Origin: JAITMY01 sp031553765
GTDB lineage: Bacteria; Bacteroidota; Bacteroidia; Bacteroidales; UBA932
Length of the DNA stretch: 64,000 nt
NCBI GenBank assembly: GCA_031553765.1
Contig: JAVBKY010000004.1
Location: 1-64,000 of the forward strand
Direction of reading: 5' to 3'
The notes beneath the pieces are model-generated. The model ran no database searches, was not told the origin of the DNA, and was given only the letters and a program-made list of their open reading frames with translations. This document shows, piece by piece, positions 44,576 through 51,961 of this stretch. Within the stretch, counting starts at the first letter, position 1; each line of letters starts with the position of its first letter. The position numbers and the translations under genes are program-made.

Positions 44576-47410
44576 TTGATCAAATCTTTCAAAACATACT
44601 CGCCTTTAGCGCTACTGCTAAGTTTTACTATGCTGATTGGCAGCAGCAGTTTTTCATTGGCACAAACCTCAACAAGCACTGCCACTAAGAACTCTAGTAA
44701 AGAGTCAGAGGAAGTCAACAAGCAGCTGCAAAAGGGCACCGACAAAGTAAACAAGTCCCTCCAGAAGGTAGAGGACAAGATGGATGCCGCCCAAGACAAA
44801 ATGAGTGCCGGCATTGCAAAGGTAAAAGCCGCCACCATAAATAAGAACACGTGGGTAATGCGCACCTACCATAACGTTACTGCGTATTACAACGTGTACT
44901 TTAATGCGCAGGATAGCTATAAAGAGGGTGTACAAAAATCAGCCAAGCAGTATCCGTTCGACTACACCAATATTCTACCCATATTTACCTTCGAGGCGAA
45001 AGAGATTCCGGAAATGGTAAAAAACGAGATGGTTCGTGCCCTTGAAAAGTCCGACAAAACCATCAAGAAACACTCTATTACCACCAAGCCAGAAATAAAA
45101 AAAGGCAAGCGACTAAGTAAAAAAGAACAAGAGTTTTACAACAAGCGCGAATACTGCAACTCCATTGACGATGCCTACCTGCTCATAGGTAAATCCAACA
45201 TGTATTTGCACGAATACTACTTGGCCGAGCTCGCATTTGACCTTGTTACAGTTGACTATAGCACCGAAGAAACATCATACGAAGCACGTATTTGGAATGC
45301 TGTAATGGCCGGAGAGTTGGGCAACACACAGCGTGAGCAGGAAATTATTACCACACTGCAAAATGACAAAAAATTCCCTCCAACTTACAATAAGCTTCTC
45401 AACCGCGCCCATGCCGACCTGCTAATAAAAGAAAAAAAGTACGGCGACGCCATTCCTTACGTAGAGAAAAGCTTAAAAGATTCTTGGAACCGTACAAATA
45501 ATCGACGCTACCACTTTATATTGGGTCAGCTGTACCAGCATATAGGAAACTCAAGCAAGGCTATAGAAAATTACACCTCCGTTGTACGCGGCATGCCCAA
45601 CTATGATATGGAGTTTCACGCCAAGCTCAACAAAGCATTTTTGCTTACAGGAAGCAAGGGTGAAAACATGCGTAAAACGCTGGAGAAAATGGCGAAGGAC
45701 GAGAAAAACAAGGAGTATCTCGATAAAATTTACTACGCACTGGCAGGCATTGAAATGCGCGCCGGACGTACCGAACAGGCCATTACCTACTACCAGCTAT
45801 CAGCCGCCAATAGTAAATCGGATAGCCCGCAACGTGTACTATCGTGCCTTACGCTGGCAAAATATTTTGAGAGTAAAGGTATTTACGAACCGGCACAGGC
45901 CTACTACGATAGCACCGCTATGGTAATGCCAAAGGATGATCCCGAGTACGAGATGGTAAGCAATAAGGCTCAAAACCTGGGACGCTTAGCCGTAAACCTG
46001 CGTATAATTAAGACTGAGGATAGCCTGCAGCGCATAGCCAAAATGAGCCCACGCGACCGCGATAAGTATGTAGAAAAACAAATCGCACAAGCCAAAATTG
46101 ACGAAGAGAAAATGCTACGCAATGAAGAAATTCGCATGGCTCGTGAAACGGCTGCCGCCGAAGCAGCATCAGCATTTGGTACGCCCACTACAGGCAAGTG
46201 GTACTTCTACAACCCACAGGTGGTAAGCCGAGGGCTGGTGGACTTTAGGCGCACATGGGGCAGCCGCAAGTTGGCCGATAACTGGCGACGCGACAGCAAA
46301 AATATTGTGAACGACTTCCCCTCTATGGATGAAGCAGAGAGCAAACAGGATCAAGGAGGCATACCTGCTACACAAACACCCGAATACTATCTGGCAAATG
46401 TACCGCTCACCGACTCACTCATGGATGAGTCGAATAAACGATTGGTGGAAGCATACTTCGACGCTGGCATGGTGTACAAAGACTACATACACGACAAGCC
46501 TAACGCGATTATTATGCTGGAGTCGCTCATAAAGCGATTTCCTAACAACAAATACCTACTGGAGTCATACTTCTACTTATATGTACTCAACAACGAACTT
46601 AACAACACTATCCGCGCCGAATACTACAAGAACCTGCTGATAAAAGAGTATCCTGAAGAGCTGCTTACTAAGTACGTACTCAATCCCAAGTTTGTTTCAG
46701 ATAAAGAGGTGAAGGAGCAGGAAGCAAACAAGCTATACGATGAGGCATACAAGCTGTACCAAAGTGGCAACTACAAGCAGGCAGTAACGCTTACAGCAAA
46801 AGGCATGGAGCAGTATAAGGACATGTTAGCCTTTGCTTCAAAGTTCAAGCTGCTCAACGTAATGGCAACGGCTGGCAATGGCAACATTGGGCAATACATT
46901 GCAGGGCTTGAGCAAATAGCCAAACAATACAGCGGAACTGAAGCGGCGCAAGCGGCGGAAGGCTTACTAAACATAGTAAAGAAACGAGAGTTGACACTTG
47001 TGGATGAACAACAACCATCCGCCACCACACCCACCACTACATACACAAGCAACTACAGCACCGACGACGGTGAAAGCGTATTCGCTATTATTGTCCCCAA
47101 AAAGACAAACCTCAACCAGCTTAAGTTTAACTTTATGTCGTTTAACGCTGATATTGACGCAGACAACTTAACTGTTAGCAACCGCGAGTTTAACGCTGAT
47201 TTTGAATTGGTACTGGTGAACTCGTTTCAAACACAGAAAGAAGCATACGATTACTACAAAAAAGTGAAGCGGTTCTCCGCTATATTTAAGGATACTCAAG
47301 CAAGCAATCACACCATGTTCTCCATCACCCTCAGTAATTTAGAGGAACTTGAGCAGAGCAAAATTATCAGCCTATACATAACATTCTTTCAATCTAACAT
47401 TGAAAAATAG
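44576..47410 (+). CDS. porW: Type IX secretion accessory TPR protein PorW/SprE-like
   Basis: The protein has 944 residues from TTG at 44576, giving the signal peptide IKSFKTYSPLALLLSFTMLIG ending SLAQ. TPR-like helical pairs dominate (YHFILGQLYQHIGNSSKAIE, IYYALAGIEMRAGRTEQAIT). The segment GKWYFYNPQVVSRGLVDFRR and WGSRKLADNWRRDS is, from memory, the hallmark of SprE of Flavobacterium and PorW of Porphyromonas, needed for type IX secretion and gliding. No lipobox is visible, whereas the known proteins are lipoproteins. The start is uncertain (44513 possible). It is 105 bp after lnt. Confidence 0.87.
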   Translation: MIKSFKTYSPLALLLSFTMLIGSSSFSLAQTSTSTATKNSSKESEEVNKQLQKGTDKVNKSLQKVEDKMDAAQDKMSAGIAKVKAATINKNTWVMRTYHNVTAYYNVYFNAQDSYKEGVQKSAKQYPFDYTNILPIFTFEAKEIPEMVKNEMVRALEKSDKTIKKHSITTKPEIKKGKRLSKKEQEFYNKREYCNSIDDAYLLIGKSNMYLHEYYLAELAFDLVTVDYSTEETSYEARIWNAVMAGELGNTQREQEIITTLQNDKKFPPTYNKLLNRAHADLLIKEKKYGDAIPYVEKSLKDSWNRTNNRRYHFILGQLYQHIGNSSKAIENYTSVVRGMPNYDMEFHAKLNKAFLLTGSKGENMRKTLEKMAKDEKNKEYLDKIYYALAGIEMRAGRTEQAITYYQLSAANSKSDSPQRVLSCLTLAKYFESKGIYEPAQAYYDSTAMVMPKDDPEYEMVSNKAQNLGRLAVNLRIIKTEDSLQRIAKMSPRDRDKYVEKQIAQAKIDEEKMLRNEEIRMARETAAAEAASAFGTPTTGKWYFYNPQVVSRGLVDFRRTWGSRKLADNWRRDSKNIVNDFPSMDEAESKQDQGGIPATQTPEYYLANVPLTDSLMDESNKRLVEAYFDAGMVYKDYIHDKPNAIIMLESLIKRFPNNKYLLESYFYLYVLNNELNNTIRAEYYKNLLIKEYPEELLTKYVLNPKFVSDKEVKEQEANKLYDEAYKLYQSGNYKQAVTLTAKGMEQYKDMLAFASKFKLLNVMATAGNGNIGQYIAGLEQIAKQYSGTEAAQAAEGLLNIVKKRELTLVDEQQPSATTPTTTYTSNYSTDDGESVFAIIVPKKTNLNQLKFNFMSFNADIDADNLTVSNREFNADFELVLVNSFQTQKEAYDYYKKVKRFSAIFKDTQASNHTMFSITLSNLEELEQSKIISLYITFFQSNIEK

Positions 47411-47448
47411 GTAGTTGCGAACAATTTACGCTACCAATAGTGGTACTC

Positions 47449-47486
47449 CCCTCCTCGATTGTCTTCATATCAGGAGGGTTGTTTTT
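47449..47486 (+). terminator. Terminator after porW/sprE
   Basis: The stem CCCTCCT (47449-47455) / AGGAGGG (47472-47478) is followed by TTGTTTTTT. The loop is long (16 bases), so it is a moderate prediction. Confidence 0.65.
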
Positions 47487-47515
47487 TGATGTTAGGTTGC
47501 ATATCCGTATCTTTG
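47485..47515 (+). promoter_or_regulatory. Promoter of the ECF sigma operon
   Basis: -33 TTTG (47485-47488), 19-bp spacer, -7 TATCTTTG (47508-47515): a textbook housekeeping-type Bacteroidota promoter 20 bp before the GTG start. It overlaps the T-run of the preceding terminator. Confidence 0.82.
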
Positions 47516-47534
47516 TGCTCCTCTACACAAACAA

Positions 47535-48113
47535 GTGAGCGAAGCAGAAGCGGAAAATATTGCAGCACGACTCAAAGCGGGTGAACACGGAGCGTATGAG
47601 ACGATCTTCAAATCGTGGTACGAACCACTGTGCGCCTATGCCTGCTCCATGCTACGCGATATGGGCGAGGCCGAGGAAATGGTGCAGAAAACCTTCTATA
47701 CACTGTGGGATAAACGCACGGAAATTGACGTGCAGCTATCGCTCAAATCGTACTTGTACAAAGCCGTTCACAACCACTGCCTCAACCGCATTAAGCACGG
47801 CACCATACGCGCCAAGTACAAAAGCGAGTTTTTGCACATTAACGATGAGGCGCACGACAGCACCAACAGCCGCGTAGAGTACAGCGAGCTGCACAACGAG
47901 GTAAGCCGTGCCATAGAGCAGCTGCCCGCACAGTGTCGCAAGGTTTTTGAGCTGAGTAGAGTTGAGTGTTTATCATATCAGGAAATAGCAGATAAGTTGC
48001 AAATTTCACGCAACACGGTGGAGAACCACATGGCCAAGGCCCTACGGTTGCTGCGCGAAAGTTTAAAAGATTTTCTGCCGTTGATAGCATTTTTATTTTT
48101 CAATGAGCCGTAA
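47535..48113 (+). CDS. ECF RNA polymerase sigma factor (Bacteroidota FecI-like)
   Basis: The protein has 192 residues and starts at GTG (47535). Region 2 (FKSWYEPLCAYACSMLRDMG, EEMVQKTFYTLWDKR) and region 4 (IEQLPAQCRKVFELSRVECL, SYQEIADKLQISRNTVENHM) are complete. Family knowledge: such sigma factors are held by a FecR-type anti-sigma factor and released by a signal from the outer membrane. Its stop overlaps the next gene by 11 bases, so sigma and anti-sigma are translated together. Its regulon is not visible. Confidence 0.95.
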   Translation: MSEAEAENIAARLKAGEHGAYETIFKSWYEPLCAYACSMLRDMGEAEEMVQKTFYTLWDKRTEIDVQLSLKSYLYKAVHNHCLNRIKHGTIRAKYKSEFLHINDEAHDSTNSRVEYSELHNEVSRAIEQLPAQCRKVFELSRVECLSYQEIADKLQISRNTVENHMAKALRLLRESLKDFLPLIAFLFFNEP

Positions 48114-49089
48114 CGCTATGCAATACGATTTTTCCGACATAGACCGCATTATTGCACGGCACTTGGAGGGCGATGCTACGCCTGCCGAGCAGGAGTTGCT
48201 GCAGGCATGGCTCTGCCAATCGGAGGGTAATCGCGCGTACTTCAGCGCGCTTGTTGACGCACCAAAACCCGACGTAAACAAGGCTTGGGAAAAATTTGCG
48301 CAGCACATGCAGCAGGAGGAACCTGTGAAGGTTAAGCGCATATTGTGGCACTATTCAAATACAGTGGTGCGCTATGCAGCCATTGCGGTACTGCTTATCG
48401 GCATTTCGGTATTTACATGGATAAGATTTGGCAACTCCTCACAAGCCATCCAGGTTATTGCTGAGAATACCCAAGTACAGGCGCAGGAGCACACGCTGCA
48501 AGATAACAGCACCGTGCACCTGAACACAAACAGCAAGATTGCCTACATAGGAACCTATGGCAAAGGTAAGCGCGAGCTGAAGCTGGAGGGTGAGGCATTT
48601 TTCGATGTTTCAGCTTCGGGCAACGGGCAGTTTTTAGTGCACGCCGAAGAAACGCTCATTAAAGATATAGGCACCTCATTCAACGTGCAAGCCTACCCCG
48701 AAAGTGACAGCGTAATTGTATTTGTGCAAAGCGGTGAAGTGCAGTTTTACGCCAAGGACAACGACGGCATACTGGTACTTGCAGGCGAAACGGGCATTTA
48801 TAACAAGCGCACAAAAACGTTTATCCACCTCAAAAGCGGCGAGAGCAATGTAACCATTTCTTCTACTAAGCTATTCGTATTTAAAGATAAGCCGCTAAGC
48901 GAAGCCGTAGCCATTATTAATAAGGAGTACAACGTACTCATAGCCATTGGCGATAGCACCGCGGCCAAGCAAACTATAAGCGTTACGTTCGACAACGAAA
49001 GCATAGAGGAAATAGTGGAGGTTATTGGCGAAACCATGCACCTCAACGTAGCGCAAAAAGACAGCACCTACCTGCTGAAAAAGAAGTAA
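48103..49089 (+). CDS. FecR-family anti-sigma factor
   Basis: The protein has 328 residues (ATG at 48103; a second ATG at 48118 would remove the overlap). The cytoplasmic N-terminus (IIARHLEGDATPAEQELLQA) precedes one membrane helix (YAAIAVLLIGISVFTWI, about 90-107). The periplasmic FecR domain follows (LQDNSTVHLNTNSKIAYIG, LEGEAFFDVS, FNVQAYPESDSVIVFVQSG), and a DUF4974/STN-like C-terminus (LSEAVAIINKEYNVLIAIGD, VTFDNESIEEIVEVIGETMH). It should restrain the sigma factor encoded just upstream until signalled. The downstream gene begins 4 bp later. Confidence 0.94.
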   Translation: MSRNAMQYDFSDIDRIIARHLEGDATPAEQELLQAWLCQSEGNRAYFSALVDAPKPDVNKAWEKFAQHMQQEEPVKVKRILWHYSNTVVRYAAIAVLLIGISVFTWIRFGNSSQAIQVIAENTQVQAQEHTLQDNSTVHLNTNSKIAYIGTYGKGKRELKLEGEAFFDVSASGNGQFLVHAEETLIKDIGTSFNVQAYPESDSVIVFVQSGEVQFYAKDNDGILVLAGETGIYNKRTKTFIHLKSGESNVTISSTKLFVFKDKPLSEAVAIINKEYNVLIAIGDSTAAKQTISVTFDNESIEEIVEVIGETMHLNVAQKDSTYLLKKK

Positions 49090-49092
49090 ACC

Positions 49093-51123
49093 ATGAAACA
49101 TTTTCAACTTCTTTTTCTTCTCATTCTTATCTCAATCACCCTGCAGGCAGCACATCAAAAAGAGATTACAATCAACGCACAAAACCAAACGCTGGAAAGC
49201 GTGCTTGACGAAATAAGCAGGCAGACCGAAATCAACTTTTCGTACAGTTCGAGCAGCATTGACGTATCGCAACTTGTTTCCATCAACGTGCAAAATCAGC
49301 CAATGGAGGATGTTTTGCAGCAGCTGCTGGGCGATAAGTATGAGTATAAAATTAAGCGCAAGCATATTATTTTAAAAAAGTCAAAAGTCAAAAAAGGAAT
49401 CACACTCCCACCTGTAGAACAAATAATTACAACACACAAAGAGGAGTATAATTACATCACAAATCAGGTTTATGTAAAAAAAATTTGCTATTCGGATAGT
49501 GGTACCGTTCTCGGCGATTGTCCTATCATTACAAACGAACAAAAAAACGAAGTAATGAAAAAACAACTCGCCATTTTGATGTTGACCATTGCAACAACTG
49601 CCAACGCACAAACACAAGATAGCACCCTTACTACTAAAGAGCAGCTGAGCAAGGCCGGAAAGGAGTTTACCAACTTTGTGGTAGAAGCCGCTAACAGTAC
49701 CGTGCAAGCCGTAAAAATTGCCGCAGATGAAATAGGCAAGCAAACTGCCGCCATTAAAGTTAGCAACACGAACAACAGCACTACATCGACTAATGATAAT
49801 CCCGCGGTGGAAATTACGGCAGATGACTCAGCCGACGAAGATGCCGACGAGCAGCCTGTTATAGTAGCCGAAAACGCTCAGGCGTCAGATAGCGAATCCA
49901 TACAGGATGCGCTAAAAGTAGTTCCCGAGCCTACGCAAACAGAAGCCAAAACAAAAAATGTAAACCAAGAGAAATCGATTGCCGCCACCGATAGCGTTCA
50001 TCCGTTCTTGTTTACTCTTTTTTACCCTTTCTCATTTCCCGAGCTACATCCGGAAAAGAACACCTACAACGTTTCACTTAACCTGCTTTGGGGTTACAAC
50101 GGCGGTGTAAAAGGCGCCGAATTAGGTTGGATAGCCAACGTAAACCGCTACGAGATGTCGGGATTTCAAGGCGCGGGAGTGGTTAACGCCAGCTTTGGCA
50201 GCGTTACAGGTGTGCAGCTGGCGGGAGTGGTTAACTTTGCCGCGAAGGATACAACAGCCGTTCAAATTTCAGGTGTTGTAAACTCAGCACAAAGCGCGCG
50301 CTTTCAGGCAGCAGGCGTGGCCAACGCTAACTATGGTAACGGCGATGTGCAAATGTCGGGCATTGTCAACTTCTCGGCCAAAGGCAATAGCGCAGTGCAG
50401 CTGGGAGGCGTGGTAAACGTAGCCAATACCGCCGATGTACAAATAGCGGGCATTACCAATGCCGCCCTGCAATCGGACGTGCAAGTATCGGGCGTAGCCA
50501 ACGCATCTGGCGGAAGAAATGTTACGCAAATTTCAGGCATTGCCAACGTTACCGACACCTCCTCCTTCCAATTAGGATTGGTAAACATAGCGCGCAAGGC
50601 AGGCACACAAATAGGTTTGGTAAACGTATGCGATACCGCCGGCGGCATTATGCTTGGTCTGGTAAACGTAGCACGCAAGGGCGCTCTACGCCAATTCGAA
50701 GTAAGCAGCTCTTTATCGAGCATGAACGTGGCCTACCGCATGGGAGCACGCAAATTTTACACCTTTCTTGAAGTTGGATACGGCTACGAAAATAAGGCAT
50801 GGATGTACGGTTTAGGTTTGGGTAGCCAGATTGATTTTCCAAAAAAATACGGCATGAATATTGAAGCGCTATTCCAAAATGTATCGGTAGATGTTTTCAG
50901 ATCCGAAAGTTTCAACGGGTTGTCGCAGGTACGGGTGGTAGGCTACAAGCAACTTGCCAAGCACTTCACGGTATTTGCAGGTCCCGCCATGTACATATAC
51001 AACTCAAAGCTCTCAGGCTCTAATCCTGTTGATTTCAAGGCTCCCTACACCATTTACTCCCACACGGGCAACAGCTACTCTACCGCCATGTGGTTAGGAT
51101 TATCCGCAGGTATTCGATTTTAA
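49093..51123 (+). CDS. STN-domain protein fused to GVVN-type surface repeats, with an internal second signal peptide
   Basis: The protein has 676 residues. Residues 1-20 form a signal peptide, and about 24-95 an STN domain (LESVLDEISRQTEINFSYSS, PMEDVLQQLLGDKYEYKIK). At residue 155 (base 49555) a second typical signal peptide appears inside the frame (MKKQLAILMLTIATTANAQ). Then comes a low-complexity acidic/threonine-rich linker. About ten repeats of ~20 residues with core GVVN/GIAN/GLVN fill about 332-536, as in the LA_2272-type surface-repeat family. The end is barrel-like (WLGLSAGIRF). It follows sigma and FecR genes, the place where a TonB-dependent receptor with STN would be expected. 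The STN part may contact FecR; function otherwise unknown. Confidence 0.8.
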   Translation: MKHFQLLFLLILISITLQAAHQKEITINAQNQTLESVLDEISRQTEINFSYSSSSIDVSQLVSINVQNQPMEDVLQQLLGDKYEYKIKRKHIILKKSKVKKGITLPPVEQIITTHKEEYNYITNQVYVKKICYSDSGTVLGDCPIITNEQKNEVMKKQLAILMLTIATTANAQTQDSTLTTKEQLSKAGKEFTNFVVEAANSTVQAVKIAADEIGKQTAAIKVSNTNNSTTSTNDNPAVEITADDSADEDADEQPVIVAENAQASDSESIQDALKVVPEPTQTEAKTKNVNQEKSIAATDSVHPFLFTLFYPFSFPELHPEKNTYNVSLNLLWGYNGGVKGAELGWIANVNRYEMSGFQGAGVVNASFGSVTGVQLAGVVNFAAKDTTAVQISGVVNSAQSARFQAAGVANANYGNGDVQMSGIVNFSAKGNSAVQLGGVVNVANTADVQIAGITNAALQSDVQVSGVANASGGRNVTQISGIANVTDTSSFQLGLVNIARKAGTQIGLVNVCDTAGGIMLGLVNVARKGALRQFEVSSSLSSMNVAYRMGARKFYTFLEVGYGYENKAWMYGLGLGSQIDFPKKYGMNIEALFQNVSVDVFRSESFNGLSQVRVVGYKQLAKHFTVFAGPAMYIYNSKLSGSNPVDFKAPYTIYSHTGNSYSTAMWLGLSAGIRF

Positions 51124-51128
51124 TTTCG

Positions 51129-51136
51129 TACCTTTG
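51129..51136 (+). promoter_or_regulatory. -7 box immediately before tsaE
   Basis: TACCTTTG fits TAnnTTTG. It ends only 4 bp before the tsaE ATG (51141), so a transcript from here would have almost no leader. Confidence 0.6.
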
Positions 51137-51140
51137 CCTT

Positions 51141-51560
51141 ATGGCAAAAAGGCAATTTACATACACCATAACTCAACTACGCGAGGCAGCCGAATGGCTG
51201 CTTTCGCAGGTTGGGGAGCATAAGGTGTTGGCATTTTACGGACAAATGGGTGCCGGAAAAACCACGCTCATTAAGGAAGTATGTAATGCGCTCCGCGTAA
51301 CGGATAATGTTACCAGCCCCACCTTTGCGCTCATTAACGAGTATCATACAGGTGACTACGAAAAGGTATTCCACTTCGATTTTTATCGCATAAAAAAGTT
51401 GGAAGAAGCTTACGACCTTGGCTACGATGAATACTTTGACAGCGGTTCGCTATGCCTTGTGGAGTGGCCGGAATTGGTAGAGGAACTTCTACCCGAAGAC
51501 ACCCTACGCATACACATTAGCGTCCCCGGTAACGATAAGCGGATAATGACCTTACAGTAA
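51141..51560 (+). CDS. tsaE: tRNA threonylcarbamoyladenosine ATPase TsaE
   Basis: The protein has 139 residues from ATG 51141; an in-frame start 51 bases upstream would overlap the preceding gene and lacks family support. The P-loop is FYGQMGAGKTTLIKEVC. Other marks are VTSPTFALINEY, VFHFDFYRIKKLEEAYDLGY and SLCLVEWPELVEELLP. It is needed for the t6A37 modification of tRNAs with TsaB and TsaD, which are not in the window. Confidence 0.96.
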   Translation: MAKRQFTYTITQLREAAEWLLSQVGEHKVLAFYGQMGAGKTTLIKEVCNALRVTDNVTSPTFALINEYHTGDYEKVFHFDFYRIKKLEEAYDLGYDEYFDSGSLCLVEWPELVEELLPEDTLRIHISVPGNDKRIMTLQ

Positions 51561-51567
51561 ATTTAGC

Positions 51568-51909
51568 ATGAATACTCCTATTCACCCCGTTGCCGCATGT
51601 GGGCTGTACTGTGGCGCATGCAATAAGTATAAAAATGGGAAATGCCCCGGCTGCCGTAACAACGAAAAAGCTTCGTGGTGCGGCATACGCAAGTGCTGTA
51701 TTGAACGTGGCTATACCTCATGCGCCGAGTGCACCGATTTTTCCAACCTAAAGGCATGCAAAAAGTTCAACAACCTACCCGGAAAAGTTATTGGCTTTCT
51801 CACAGGTTCCAGCCGTTTTACCTGCATTGACCGCATACGCGAAGTAGGCATTCAAAATTTTGCATCCGAAATGGATAGCAAGGGGTTGCAATCCTTAAAA
51901 AGGAAGTAA
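51568..51909 (+). CDS. Cysteine-rich DUF3795 protein
   Basis: The protein has 113 residues with thirteen cysteines, mostly in the first 70 residues (ACGLYCGACNKYKNGKCPGC, KCCIERGYTSCAECTDFSNL). This is the DUF3795 pattern, which probably binds metal (inference). No function is known. It begins 7 bp after tsaE and converges on the DUF748 gene. Confidence 0.87.
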   Translation: MNTPIHPVAACGLYCGACNKYKNGKCPGCRNNEKASWCGIRKCCIERGYTSCAECTDFSNLKACKKFNNLPGKVIGFLTGSSRFTCIDRIREVGIQNFASEMDSKGLQSLKRK

Positions 51910-51961
51910 TCCTGTCACACAAAAGCAGACGACAGTGAAGTGGTGAACAGGAAAGAGAGTA

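Noticed and set aside
50150..50700. Possible CRISPR-like or tandem DNA repeats
   Set aside because: The periodicity is at protein level (GVVN repeats) with varied codons; no conserved DNA repeat with spacers.
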